A DNA stretch of 40,164 nucleotides from Candidatus Omnitrophota bacterium (GTDB taxonomy: Bacteria > Omnitrophota > Omnitrophia > Omnitrophales > Aquincolibacteriaceae): NCBI GenBank assembly GCA_003140935.1, contig PLLJ01000015.1, positions 33,025 to 73,188 on the forward strand, in the 5' to 3' direction. The notes beneath the pieces were generated by a model that worked only from the letters and a program-made list of their open reading frames with translations, did not search any database and had not been told where the DNA came from. Positions 12,115 to 20,366 of the stretch are shown piece after piece; within the stretch, counting starts at the first letter, position 1, and every line of letters starts with the position of its first letter. A program made the translations under genes and the position numbers.

Positions 12115-13752
12115 ATGAAAAAAACGAAGAAAGCATTTCCCCGCGGCGTAGCGTTGCTCCGTAACCCGATGCTCAATAAGGGGACGGCCTTTACGCAGAA
12201 GGAGCGGGAGGAGTCCGGGCTTCTGGGGCTGCTTCCGACGCGCGTCAATAGCATGGGGAACCAGGTCCAGCGCGTGATGGAGAATATCCGCCGCAAGGGG
12301 ACGGACCTTGAAAAATACGTTTATCTGACCGCGCTCCAGGAGCGCAACACCACGCTTTTTTACCGCGTCCTCATGGACTACTTGGCTGAAGTGATGCCGA
12401 TCGTGTACACACCGACCGTGGGGCAGGCGTGCCAGGAATACGGTCATATTTTCCGGAGCAGTACCCAGGGTCTTTTCATCGCCGCGCAATACAGGGGACA
12501 GATGCGGAAAATCCTGAAGAACTGGCCGCGGAAGGATGTGCGCATTATCGTGGTGACGGACGGGGAAAGGATCCTCGGGCTCGGGGACCTCGGGGTGGAC
12601 GGCATGGGGATCCCCGTCGGCAAGCTCATGCTTTACACGGCGTGCGCCGGGATCCGTCCGGAGTATTGCCTGCCGGTCACGCTGGATGTCGGGACCAACA
12701 ATGAGACGCTTTTGAACGACCCGCTTTACATCGGGATGCAACACCGCCGCCTGCGCGGGAGCGCATATGACGATCTGGTCGAGGAGTTCGTGACCGCGGC
12801 CTGCGAAGTTTTTCCGCATGTCCTGATCCAATTCGAGGATTTCGCCAACGAGAACGCCTTCCGTCTTCTTCAAAAATACCGCGGCCGTATTTGCACGTTC
12901 AACGACGATATCCAGGGCACCGCGAGCGCGGCGTTGGCGGGGCTTTATTCCGCGCTGAGGATCCGGGGAGGCGCTCTGAAGGAACAGAAGATCCTCTTTG
13001 TGGGCGCGGGAGAGGCGGGTCTCGGGACGGGAAGTCTGGTGATGGCGGCGATGATGAAAGAAGGGCTCACGGAAAAAGAAGTCCGCGGCCGTTGTTTTTT
13101 CGTGGATTCAAAGGGGCTTGTGGTGACGGGCCGCACGGACCTGGACGAACGCAAGCGGGCTTTCGCGGCGGAAGGACCGGGCACACCGGACTGTTTAAGC
13201 GCCGTGGAACTCGTGAAGCCCACCGTGATCCTCGGGGCGTCCGGCAAGCACGGGACTTTCACGAAAGAAGTGCTGGAGGCCATGGCACGGCTGAACGAAC
13301 GGCCCATCGTTTTCGCGATGTCGAACCCCACGAGCCATTCCGAATGCACCGCGGAGCAGGCGTATTATTTCACCCAAGGCCGCGCTATTTTCGCGAGCGG
13401 CAGTCCCTTCCCTCCGGTGGATTATGAGAGGAGGCGACTCGTGCCGGGGCAGAGCAATAATGCCTACATTTTTCCGGGGATAGGATTGGGAGTGACCGCC
13501 TGCCGTATCCGGCATGTGACGGACGAGATGTTCTTTGCCGCCGCGAAGACGCTGGCAGGGATGGTGGAAGATGAATCTTTCGCGCAGGGGAGTCTTTATC
13601 CGCCGCTCAAGGATATCCGCAAGGTTTCTTTGGCCATCGCGGAAGCGGTAGCGGAGGTTGCTTACCGGCAAAAGCTCGCCGCCAAGCCGAGGCCCAAGCG
13701 TTTGCGCGATTATCTTGCGGGGCAAATGTATCAACCGGTGTATGAAAAGTAG
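12115..13752 (+). CDS. Malic enzyme, large NAD(P)-dependent type
   Basis: 545 residues from ATG 12115, the usual length for the eukaryote-like/MaeA class; the frame is open further upstream, but GGGAG before ATG 12115 and the family length fix this start. Motifs: LLPTRVNSMGNQVQRV, the catalytic region MPIVYTPTVGQACQEY, substrate-binding RILGLGDLGVDGMGI, metal-binding QFEDFANENAF, CTFNDDIQGTASAALAG, the dinucleotide fold ILFVGAGEAGLGTGSL and MSNPTSHSECTAEQAY. It converts malate to pyruvate and CO2 with reduction of NAD(P), linking the citric-acid cycle to pyruvate and supplying reductant. Cofactor choice cannot be settled by reading. Confidence 0.96.
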   Translation: MKKTKKAFPRGVALLRNPMLNKGTAFTQKEREESGLLGLLPTRVNSMGNQVQRVMENIRRKGTDLEKYVYLTALQERNTTLFYRVLMDYLAEVMPIVYTPTVGQACQEYGHIFRSSTQGLFIAAQYRGQMRKILKNWPRKDVRIIVVTDGERILGLGDLGVDGMGIPVGKLMLYTACAGIRPEYCLPVTLDVGTNNETLLNDPLYIGMQHRRLRGSAYDDLVEEFVTAACEVFPHVLIQFEDFANENAFRLLQKYRGRICTFNDDIQGTASAALAGLYSALRIRGGALKEQKILFVGAGEAGLGTGSLVMAAMMKEGLTEKEVRGRCFFVDSKGLVVTGRTDLDERKRAFAAEGPGTPDCLSAVELVKPTVILGASGKHGTFTKEVLEAMARLNERPIVFAMSNPTSHSECTAEQAYYFTQGRAIFASGSPFPPVDYERRRLVPGQSNNAYIFPGIGLGVTACRIRHVTDEMFFAAAKTLAGMVEDESFAQGSLYPPLKDIRKVSLAIAEAVAEVAYRQKLAAKPRPKRLRDYLAGQMYQPVYEK

Positions 13753-13767
13753 AAGGAGGTCGAGGGG

Positions 13768-15219
13768 ATGAAGGTTAAAAGGGGGATTTTCCTGAGCGGG
13801 CTCGTGGCGGCCGTCCTCCTTTGGACGTGGGCCTTTTGCACCCCCGGATACGGGGTTGTGGCGCCGGAGCGGCGCACGGAAAGGGAGAATTACCCGGACG
13901 GGAAGAAAAAACTGGTGAAGTATTTCTTCAATGAGCAGCTTGAAAAGACGGAAGAGTTTTTCCCCAAGCTCGAGCATGCTCCCGACCGGCTCAAAATAGA
14001 GGAATTCTATGAAGCCGGGAAGCTTTCGAAAAAGAAGGAGTATTACGGGGGCGGGCAACTCAAGAGCGAGGGCGTTTACGAGCATGAGCAGTTGGTGTCG
14101 CTTAAGGAGTACGGCGAGAACAGGAAATTGAAGAGTGAGGCGGCTTATAAAGACGGAGAGCTTCACGGTCCCGCCAAGGAATATTATCTGACAGGATCCT
14201 TAGCGTGCGAGAAGGTTTACAGGAACGGGAAGCTTGACGGGCCGGTGAAGGAGTATTACGAAAAAGGGCAGTTGAAAACGGAACAGATCTATAAGAACGG
14301 GAAACAGGAGGGTCTCGCCAAGGAATATTATGAGACGGGACAATTAAAAAAAGAAAAAGTTTACAGGGACGGAAAGCTTAACGGTGTTTCGAAGGATTAT
14401 TTTAAAACAGGACAGGCGGAAGTCGAGGCGACTTACCTGAACGGAGCGCTCGACGGGTTGCTTAAGAGATATTACGGGAATGGAAAATTAAGGGACGAAG
14501 CCGTTTATAAAGACGGAAAGCAGGAAGGCCCGACGAGGGAATATTACAGGACAGGACCTTTGAAGAGCGAGAAAGTTTACAAGAGGGGCGAGCTTCATGG
14601 TCTGGCCCGGGAGTATTATGAAACGGAAATATTGGCGGTCGAGGCCGCTTACCTGAACGGAGTGCTCGAGGGGCCGCAAAAACGGTATTATGAGAACGGA
14701 AAATTAAAGGACGAGACCGTTTTCAGGAACGGGAACGAGGAAGGCCTCGCCAAGGAATATTACAAGGCAGGGCCCTTAAAGGGTGAGAAGGTTTACAGGA
14801 ACGGAAAGCTTAATGGCCTTTCGAAGGATTATTATGAATCAGGGAAATCGGCAGCCGAGGCTACTTACTCGAACGGACATCTCGAAGGGCCGTTTAAGCG
14901 ATATTACGAGAACGGAAAATTAAAGAATGAGGCCGTTTATGAGAACGGAAAGTTCCACGGCATCACGAAGGAATATTATGAGTCGGGACAAGTAAAAAGC
15001 GAGACCGCTTATGAAGAGGGAAAGCTGGAGGGGCTGGTCCGGGAATATTACGAAAACGGACAACTCAAGAACGAGAAAGTTTACAAGGACGAAAAGATCG
15101 ACGGGCCGGTGAGAGGGTTTTACGAACAAGGGCAGTTAAAATCCGAGGCGCTCTACAGGTTTGGGGAACTTCAGGGGACCGTGAAGGAGTTTGAGAAAAG
15201 CGGAGCCTTGAAGAAATAA
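13768..15219 (+). CDS. Secreted MORN-variant repeat protein (YwqK-like)
   Basis: 483 residues with an excellent ribosome binding site (AAGGAGG) and an N-terminal signal segment (GIFLSGLVAAVLLWTWAFC, possibly a lipoprotein or inner-membrane anchor). The rest is about 18 repeats, regular from about residue 125 as 24-residue units of the type EYYENGQLKNEKVYKNGKLEG (last residues omitted), the toxin-antitoxin 'YwqK' or MORN_2 repeat. Each repeat is two beta strands ending in a Tyr-x-x-Gly turn, stacking into a long sheet. Some YwqK-like proteins accompany polymorphic toxins, but no toxin is seen nearby, so a surface or scaffold role is equally likely. Units fall into a three-unit higher-order pattern, showing recent duplication. 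Confidence 0.9.
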   Translation: MKVKRGIFLSGLVAAVLLWTWAFCTPGYGVVAPERRTERENYPDGKKKLVKYFFNEQLEKTEEFFPKLEHAPDRLKIEEFYEAGKLSKKKEYYGGGQLKSEGVYEHEQLVSLKEYGENRKLKSEAAYKDGELHGPAKEYYLTGSLACEKVYRNGKLDGPVKEYYEKGQLKTEQIYKNGKQEGLAKEYYETGQLKKEKVYRDGKLNGVSKDYFKTGQAEVEATYLNGALDGLLKRYYGNGKLRDEAVYKDGKQEGPTREYYRTGPLKSEKVYKRGELHGLAREYYETEILAVEAAYLNGVLEGPQKRYYENGKLKDETVFRNGNEEGLAKEYYKAGPLKGEKVYRNGKLNGLSKDYYESGKSAAEATYSNGHLEGPFKRYYENGKLKNEAVYENGKFHGITKEYYESGQVKSETAYEEGKLEGLVREYYENGQLKNEKVYKDEKIDGPVRGFYEQGQLKSEALYRFGELQGTVKEFEKSGALKK

Positions 15220-15240
15220 AAAACGGGGCACGAAAAAAAG

Positions 15241-15606
15241 ATGAAGATCCGAATTAAGATCGGGAAAGTCGAGATCTTTGCGACGCTGAAAGAAACGGCA
15301 ACGGCCGATCAGGTCCTCGCGGCGCTTCCGATGACGTCGTCGGCCCGGACGTGGGGGGAGGAGGTCTATTTTCAGGTCCCCGTGAGCGCGGCGCTTGAAG
15401 CGGAGGCCAAACAGGTGGTGGTTCCCGGCACGGTTTGTTTTTGGACGCAGGGGAACTGTCTGGCCTTGCCCTACGGGCGCACGCCCATCTCGAAAGGTAC
15501 GGAATGCCGGCTTGCCGACCGGTGCAATATCCTCGGGACACTCGAAGGCGATTTTAAGACGCTTCTGGGCGGTGTCCGTGACGGGGATCCCGTGAGCGTG
15601 GAATGA
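15241..15606 (+). CDS. Cyclophilin-like protein (TM1367 type)
   Basis: 121 residues, the size of the PF04126-like cyclophilin-like family. Recognised by MKIRIKIGKVEIFATL, LAALPMTSSARTWGEEVYFQ, ALEAEAKQVVVPGTVCFW, LALPYGRTPIS and a C-terminal VRDGDPVSVE. The fold is a small beta barrel like cyclophilin, without the isomerase active-site Arg/Phe set, so activity is unknown. It starts 21 bases after the MORN-like gene. This is the intact copy of a gene whose 5' ends also survive as remnants at 3787 and 7514. Confidence 0.88.
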   Translation: MKIRIKIGKVEIFATLKETATADQVLAALPMTSSARTWGEEVYFQVPVSAALEAEAKQVVVPGTVCFWTQGNCLALPYGRTPISKGTECRLADRCNILGTLEGDFKTLLGGVRDGDPVSVE

Positions 15607-15616
15607 ATCTAGGATC

Positions 15617-16018
15617 ATGAAACCCATGAAAAAAATCCTGTTTCTTGTGCTTTTTATTTTGATGTCCGTCTCGCTTGCCCACACCGCCTATGGAAAGAAA
15701 AGCGGATCGGCGAAAAAGAGCGCTCCGAAAGGCAAGGCCGTTTCATCCTCCCCAGCGGTCCTTCCTTCCGATCCTGCGGCGGTCCAAAGCGAGATGAAAA
15801 AGCTCCGGCCTTCGATCATGGGAGATCCGGATATCATCAAAAAAGTTTTTGCTCTTCTCTTTAGCCCTGATTTTCAGGTGCTGATCAATGACCCTGAGGT
15901 CATGAAGGCGGTAAGATCTTTCGACATCAAGGCCCTTATGGCCAACCCGAAATTCATCAATGCCGTCAATAATCCGGCGGTCAAAGAGATCAGCCAAAAG
16001 ATCGAACAGGGAAGGTAG
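15617..16018 (+). CDS. Small secreted protein, paralogue of the gene at 29004
   Basis: 133 residues; ATG 15617, with an in-frame ATG at 15626. Signal peptide KKILFLVLFILMSVSLAHTA ending TAYG, then a Lys/Ser-rich linker, then a helical domain of short repeats around Asn/Asp-Pro: MGDPDIIKKVFALL, SPDFQVLINDPEVMKAV, MANPKFINAVNNPAVKEI. The spacing of Asp/Asn-Pro turns recalls STI1-type helical repeats, but this is a loose comparison. The same C-terminal domain and signal peptide occur in the gene at 29004, which has a different middle part. Probably periplasmic or exported; function unknown. Confidence 0.8.
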   Translation: MKPMKKILFLVLFILMSVSLAHTAYGKKSGSAKKSAPKGKAVSSSPAVLPSDPAAVQSEMKKLRPSIMGDPDIIKKVFALLFSPDFQVLINDPEVMKAVRSFDIKALMANPKFINAVNNPAVKEISQKIEQGR

Positions 16019-16062
16019 CACGGGGCGATAAAAAACATCATCGAGAAACGGGGATAAAAAAC

Positions 16063-16698
16063 ATGGCGATAAAATTCCGTTACACGGCCAAAAATAAAGA
16101 CGGAAAGCCCGCGGCCGGGACCGTGGAGGCGGAGGATCAGGAAAAAGCCCTGAATGAGATCCAAGAGTTGAAGCGGCAGGGATTCACGGATATTTCCATT
16201 GAGAGCGCCGGGGTCGTTGAAAAAACCGGGGAGGATGTTTTGAAGCGTAAAAAGTGCCCTTTCTGCGCCGAGGAGATAAAAGAAGAGGCCGTGGTGTGCC
16301 GTTTCTGCAGGATGGACCTGCGGACCCGTCAACCGCTTCAGGCGGAGGGCCCGGCTCAGGCAGCGGCCCCGAAAGAAGTGAAGGCCCCTCGCGGCGTATC
16401 GAGCGGGGTTAAGATAGGCATGGAAATTTTTATCGTCCTTCCTTTTGTGCTGATCCTTGTGATCCTAGGAATTCTGATGCTCTCGGGCGGACTCGCGCCT
16501 TTCCTCAGAGGTATTTCTTCTCTGTTTTTCGCCATTGTCAAAAGCCTGGCGGACGACTGGTTTTTTTCGATTCCCATGGTCATTTTGACCGCCATTTTTC
16601 TTTCACGATATATTGAGAATAAAAAAAGATACTTTTTTATTGTCGCGCTCGCCATGTTGGTGATGCTAGGGATATTCTGTTATCTATGGATAGGATGA
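16063..16698 (+). CDS. Zinc-ribbon membrane protein with a GspF-like N-terminal segment
   Basis: 211 residues. The start MAIKFRYTAKNKDGKPAAG followed by GTVEAEDQEKALNEI resembles the short N-terminal segment that opens type II secretion/pilus inner-membrane GspF/PilC proteins; here it is alone. Then a zinc ribbon CPFCAEEIKEEAVVCRFC (about 67-84) of the type seen in many 'zinc ribbon domain' membrane proteins, a linker, and three hydrophobic segments (IFIVLPFVLILVILGILML, FFSIPMVILTAIFL, YFFIVALAMLVMLGIFCYL). A role is not known; the ribbon would be cytoplasmic. It ends four bases before the YjbQ start, suggesting co-transcription. Confidence 0.85.
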   Translation: MAIKFRYTAKNKDGKPAAGTVEAEDQEKALNEIQELKRQGFTDISIESAGVVEKTGEDVLKRKKCPFCAEEIKEEAVVCRFCRMDLRTRQPLQAEGPAQAAAPKEVKAPRGVSSGVKIGMEIFIVLPFVLILVILGILMLSGGLAPFLRGISSLFFAIVKSLADDWFFSIPMVILTAIFLSRYIENKKRYFFIVALAMLVMLGIFCYLWIG

Positions 16699-16702
16699 AC
16701 CC

Positions 16703-17146
16703 TTGAAGATCATCACGGAACACATGACGGTGGAGACGAAGGGCGATCCGGACTTGATCGACCTGACGGAGCGGATCCGGGAGGTCCTGAAACGGTCGGG
16801 CTTGAGGCAGGGAAGTCTCACGGTTTTTGTGACCGGTTCCACGGCCGCGGTCACGACGTTCGAATATGAGCCGGGCCTGATCAAGGACGTCCGGGCGCTT
16901 TATGAAAAGCTTGTCCCGCGCAAGACCGGGTACGCGCATGACGCTTCGTGGGGGGACGCCAACGGGTTCAGCCACCTGCGCGCGATGATCCAGGGGCCGT
17001 CGCTTGTGATCCCGTTCGAGAACGGCAAGCTCACGCTCGGGACCTGGCAGCAGGTGGTCCTGGCGGAATTCGATAACCGTCCGCGCCGGCGCGATATCGT
17101 AGTGCAGATGGCGGGGACGGGAAACGAAAAACAGGTCGGGGGGTGA
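16703..17146 (+). CDS. YjbQ/UPF0047 family protein
   Basis: 147 residues from TTG 16703, chosen because the family typically opens with KIITEHITVETKG-like sequence, present here as MKIITEHMTVETKG, and because AGGATG lies upstream; ATG 16724 has no ribosome binding site. Motifs: GSLTVFVTGSTAAVTTFEYE, GYAHDASWGDANGFSHLRAM, GPSLVIPFENGKLTLGTWQQ, LAEFDNRPRRRDI. The conserved His and acidic residues probably bind metal. Family members have been linked to thiamine-phosphate synthase side activity, but the true role is uncertain. It overlaps the preceding operon region closely. Confidence 0.93.
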   Translation: MKIITEHMTVETKGDPDLIDLTERIREVLKRSGLRQGSLTVFVTGSTAAVTTFEYEPGLIKDVRALYEKLVPRKTGYAHDASWGDANGFSHLRAMIQGPSLVIPFENGKLTLGTWQQVVLAEFDNRPRRRDIVVQMAGTGNEKQVGG

Positions 17147-17191
17147 GGCGGACGCACGGAACCCTGTCGTACCGTTGAAGGGAGGCTGATC

Positions 17192-17980
17192 ATGAAGAAA
17201 TTTATTTTGATCGCGTTGATCTTGCTTTTTCAAACAAGCGCTCAGGCGGCCATCCGCTCGGAGACCGTGGAGTATCAGGACGGCGATGCCGTCCTGGAGG
17301 GGTATCTGGCCTATGACGATGCGCTTCAGGGCCCGTTGCCGGGCGTTTTGATCGTCCACGAGTGGACGGGGCTCGGGCCTTATGTCAAACGCCGCGCGCA
17401 AGAGATCGCCGGGCTCGGTTATGTCGCGTTCGCGGCGGACATTTACGGGAAAGGGATCCGTCCCAAAAATCAGCAAGAGGCGGCCCTGCAGTCCGGGATC
17501 TACAAAAAAGACCGCGCGCTGATGCGCCGGAGGGTGAACGCGGGTCTTCAGGCGCTTGAAAAGGACCCCCGGGCCGACCGGTCCCGTCTTGCCGCGATCG
17601 GATATTGTTTCGGAGGGACCACGGTCCTTGAACTGGCGCGAAGCGGAGCGGACGTTCGCGGCGTGGTCAGTTTTCACGGCGGTCTGGACAGCCTGGCTCC
17701 GCAGGATGCCAAGCATATCAAAGCAAAAGTGCTTGTGCTCCACGGCGCCGACGATCCCTTTTCCCCGCCCCAAGATATCGCCGCGTTCCAAGACGAGCTG
17801 CGCAAGGCCGGGGTCGATTATCAGTTCGTTTTTTACGGAGGGGCCGGCCACTCTTTCACCAATCCCGAGGCAGGGGGCGATCCGTCCAAAGGCGCCGCGT
17901 ACAATGCCTCCGCCGACAGGCGTTCCTGGGAGGCTATGAAACAATTTTTGACGGAGATTTTCGCGAAGAAAGGAGTCTGA
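17192..17980 (+). CDS. Exported dienelactone hydrolase family protein
   Basis: 262 residues with a signal peptide (KKFILIALILLFQTSAQA). Alpha/beta hydrolase of the dienelactone hydrolase family: PGVLIVHEWTGLGPYVKRRA, LGYVAFAADIYGKG, nucleophile Cys139 in IGYCFGGTTVLELARSG, acidic residue in VLVLHGADDPFSP, and His in GGAGHSFTNP. A Cys rather than Ser nucleophile is usual for this family. The enzyme would hydrolyse an ester or lactone in the periplasm; the physiological substrate is unknown, as for most members. GAAGGGAGG precedes ATG. The aldo/keto reductase gene starts three bases after its stop, so both are probably one operon. Confidence 0.94.
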   Translation: MKKFILIALILLFQTSAQAAIRSETVEYQDGDAVLEGYLAYDDALQGPLPGVLIVHEWTGLGPYVKRRAQEIAGLGYVAFAADIYGKGIRPKNQQEAALQSGIYKKDRALMRRRVNAGLQALEKDPRADRSRLAAIGYCFGGTTVLELARSGADVRGVVSFHGGLDSLAPQDAKHIKAKVLVLHGADDPFSPPQDIAAFQDELRKAGVDYQFVFYGGAGHSFTNPEAGGDPSKGAAYNASADRRSWEAMKQFLTEIFAKKGV

Positions 17981-17983
17981 TCC

Positions 17984-18883
17984 ATGGAAATGCGCAGGCT
18001 TGGGAAAACGGGTTTGAACGTGGCGGTCCTGGGGTTCGGGGGGGCCGAGGTCGGCTTTGAAGACATCTCGCCGCGGAAGGTGGAGCGTTTGCTCGGCAGC
18101 GCGCTGGATGCGGGGCTCAATGTGATCGATACCGCCGAATGTTATAGGGCGAGCGAGGAAAGTATCGGTTTCGCGGTCGCGCATCGCCGCAAAGATTATT
18201 TTCTCTTCACCAAATGCGGGCATTCGCGCGGATTCGAAAGCCCTGCCGACTGGGAGGACCCCGTCCGTCTTCAACAGAGCCTCGAGGAAAGTCTGAGGCG
18301 CCTGCGCACCGATCATCTCGATCTTTTTCAGCTGCACAGTTGTTCGCGGGAGATCCTGGAAAAGGGTGCCGTGATCGATTTTATGAAGAAGGCCAAGCAG
18401 TCCGGAAAGACGCGGTTCATCGGCTACAGCGGCGAGAACGATGCCGCGCTTTATGCGGTCCGGAGCGGGGTTTTTGACACGCTCCAGACCTCGGTCAATC
18501 TCGCGGACCAAGGCGCCATCGATTTTGTTTTGCCGACCGCGATGAGACAAGGCATGGGTGTGATCGCGAAACGGCCGATCGCCAATGTGGCCTGGAGGTA
18601 CACGGACCGGCCCATCGACTACCACGTGCCTTATTGGGAACGTTTTAAAAAACTGGATTATGGTTTCCTGAAAGGCGCGCAGGACGAGGCCGTGGCGACA
18701 GCCCTGCGGTTCACGCTCCGTGTGCCCGGCGTCTCGGTCGCGATCGTCGGGACCCAGCATCCCGGCCGCTGGGAGGAGAACGCGCGTATCGTCAATGAAG
18801 GGATTTTAGATGTCCGCCGCTACGAAGCTATTCGCAGCCGCTGGAAAGAGGTCGCGTCAGCGGACTGGAGCGGACAAATTTAA
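17984..18883 (+). CDS. Aldo/keto reductase
   Basis: 299 residues. The catalytic tetrad is visible: Asp49 and Tyr54 (NVIDTAECY), Lys77 (FLFTKCG), His118 (LDLFQLHSC). The start MEMRRLGKTGLNVAVLGFGG and the C-terminal SVAIVGTQHPGRWEENARIV are typical of the family, which reduces carbonyls with NADPH in a TIM barrel. It follows the dienelactone hydrolase gene by three bases with an AAAGGAG site inside that gene's end, which suggests coordinated expression, perhaps in detoxification of reactive carbonyls; that link is inference. Confidence 0.95.
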   Translation: MEMRRLGKTGLNVAVLGFGGAEVGFEDISPRKVERLLGSALDAGLNVIDTAECYRASEESIGFAVAHRRKDYFLFTKCGHSRGFESPADWEDPVRLQQSLEESLRRLRTDHLDLFQLHSCSREILEKGAVIDFMKKAKQSGKTRFIGYSGENDAALYAVRSGVFDTLQTSVNLADQGAIDFVLPTAMRQGMGVIAKRPIANVAWRYTDRPIDYHVPYWERFKKLDYGFLKGAQDEAVATALRFTLRVPGVSVAIVGTQHPGRWEENARIVNEGILDVRRYEAIRSRWKEVASADWSGQI

Positions 18884-18951
18884 TAACCGCCGGGACTCGG
18901 GACTCGTAAAACGGATAACGGGGAACGTGGAAAAGGAGCGAAAAGACGGAT

Positions 18952-19545
18952 ATGAAAAAAGGGATCTTCATGGCCGTGTTGATGGTGGGGGCCTTCTGCA
19001 CCTCCGTGTCCGCGGCGAGTGACGTGCCGGACGACGCGCTGACGGTCATTCACAGCCGCAAAAGTGTCCGTCACTTCACGGGCCGGTCCGTGGACGCCGA
19101 TACTTTGACCCGGATCGTCCGGGCGGGCATGGCGGCCCCGGCCGCGGAGAACATGCAGGCCCGGTCTTTTGTGATCGTGACCGCGAAGGAGGGCCTGGAG
19201 GCCCTGGCTGCGGGTCTTCCGTACGCGAAGATGCTGGACCAGGCCGGGGCCGCGATCGTGGTCTGCGCCCTCCCGGAAAAGGCCTATCAAAAAAAAGCCG
19301 AGTTCGCCATTCTCAACGCGACTTGCGCGAGCGAAAATATGCTTCTCGCGATCGAAGCGCTGAAGTTGGGTGGCGTATGGACCGCGGTTTACCCGGAAGA
19401 GAATTTGATGGCTCACGTGCGCGACACGCTCGGGATCCCTGAAAACGTGATCCCTCTGAACGTCATTCCGGTCGGAGAACCCACCGGGGTGGACCGGCCC
19501 AAAGACAAATTCAACCCAGAAAATATGCATTGGGAGAAATGGTAG
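18952..19545 (+). CDS. Exported nitroreductase family protein
   Basis: 197 residues. Unusually for a nitroreductase it has a clear signal peptide (KKGIFMAVLMVGAFCTSVSA). The enzyme core follows: VIHSRKSVRHFTGRSV (FMN-phosphate binding Arg-Lys-Ser-Val-Arg), LTRIVRAGMAAPAAENMQAR, DQAGAAIVVCAL, NATCASENMLLAIEALKLGG and a C-terminal VIPVGEPTG. Family members bind FMN and reduce nitro groups, quinones or flavins. Export would require assembly of cofactor before or after transport, as in some periplasmic family members. GGAGCGAAAAG lies upstream; GGGACTCGGGACTCG repeat text occupies the gap before it. Confidence 0.92.
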   Translation: MKKGIFMAVLMVGAFCTSVSAASDVPDDALTVIHSRKSVRHFTGRSVDADTLTRIVRAGMAAPAAENMQARSFVIVTAKEGLEALAAGLPYAKMLDQAGAAIVVCALPEKAYQKKAEFAILNATCASENMLLAIEALKLGGVWTAVYPEENLMAHVRDTLGIPENVIPLNVIPVGEPTGVDRPKDKFNPENMHWEKW

Positions 19546-19581
19546 CGCATTCTCATTCCGGGGATGGGAGGAGGGCGTCCC

Positions 19582-20310
19582 ATGTCGGTCAGGATCAAAG
19601 TCCGCGTCCGTTTCTTCGGGGCGCTTAATGATTTTCTCGGCCTGAAGCAGAAGGGCCGGTGGATCGAACGCCGGCTGAACGGGCATCCTTCCATCGGCGA
19701 TACGGTGGAATCGCTGGGGGTCCCGCATCCCGAGATCGCGAAGGTCTCCGTGAACGGCAAGCCGGCGCCGCTTTCCCGGCAGCTCCGTGATCAAGACCGC
19801 GTCTGTGTCCGGCCGGTGCGCAAGGTCAAGGACGGCGTTCCGAAGTTCGTTCTGGACGTGCATCTGGGGAAACTCGCGAAATATCTCCGTCTTCTCGGGT
19901 TCGACACCCTTTACCGGAACGATTACTCCGACCGGAAGATCGCGCAGCTTTCTGAGCAAGGCGGGCGGACAGTCCTTACGCGGGATATCGGGCTGCTCAA
20001 ACGCAAAAAGATCCTGCGCGGCTACTGGCTGCGCGAAGATAAACCCCTCCGCCAGCTTGAGGCGGTCCTGGACCGTTTTGAGCCGGCGGGAGCGGTCACG
20101 CCTTTTTCCCGGTGCTTGTGCTGCAACGGCCGTCTGCGCGGGGTCTCCAAACGGTCGGTCGAAAAAGAAATACCGCCGAAGACCCGCAAGTATTATAAGG
20201 AATTCTACCGCTGTTCAAAATGCGCGAAGATCTATTGGCCGGGGTCCCATTACCGGAAAATGGAAGCCTTCATTAAAAACAAAAAAAGACCGGGAACGTC
20301 CGCGCGGTAA
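19582..20310 (+). CDS. Mut7-C RNase domain protein with ubiquitin-like N-terminal domain
   Basis: 242 residues from ATG 19582 (GGAGGAGGG upstream; ATG 19564 is less likely). The N-terminal part MSVRIKVRVRFFGALNDFLG to VCVRPVRK is a ubiquitin/MoaD-like domain. Then the Mut7-C domain (PIN-like fold): KFVLDVHLGKLAKYLRLLGF, DTLYRNDYSDRKIAQLSEQ, RTVLTRDIGLLKRK, and a zinc ribbon CLCCNGRLRG with YRCSKCAKIYWPGSHY. This two-domain layout is a known bacterial family; nuclease activity is inferred from conserved Asp residues (Asp in VLDVHLGKL and TRDIGLL). Its stop codon is buried in a long hairpin at 20288. Confidence 0.93.
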   Translation: MSVRIKVRVRFFGALNDFLGLKQKGRWIERRLNGHPSIGDTVESLGVPHPEIAKVSVNGKPAPLSRQLRDQDRVCVRPVRKVKDGVPKFVLDVHLGKLAKYLRLLGFDTLYRNDYSDRKIAQLSEQGGRTVLTRDIGLLKRKKILRGYWLREDKPLRQLEAVLDRFEPAGAVTPFSRCLCCNGRLRGVSKRSVEKEIPPKTRKYYKEFYRCSKCAKIYWPGSHYRKMEAFIKNKKRPGTSAR

Positions 20311-20337
20311 ACCGCGGAATTTCAAGCGGACCCGGTC
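20288..20337 (+). other. Long hairpin spanning the Mut7-C stop codon
   Basis: GACCGG (20288-20293) pairs with CCGGTC (20332-20337), GTCCGC (20298-20303) with GCGGAC (20326-20331), and an inner CGCGG-TAAA-CCGCG hairpin contains the stop codon. No T-run follows, so it may be a 3' stabiliser, a rho-type end or a barrier to read-through into the next gene. Confidence 0.6.
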
Positions 20338-20366
20338 TCCTAGTGATCCTAGGACACGGAGGGCCG

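Noticed and set aside
12429..13427. Alternative plus-strand frames inside the malic enzyme and similar ones inside the hydrolase and kinase genes
   Set aside because: Arg/Gly-rich out-of-frame translations of strongly conserved enzymes.
13768..15219. MORN-like gene as an antitoxin of a polymorphic toxin system
   Set aside because: The repeat type fits, but there is no neighbouring toxin and the protein has an export signal; a function was therefore not assigned.
16637..18760. A 707-codon open frame on the minus strand
   Set aside because: It lies opposite four well-supported plus-strand genes (YjbQ, dienelactone hydrolase, aldo/keto reductase and the end of the zinc-ribbon protein); it has no family motif and arises from their GC-rich third positions.
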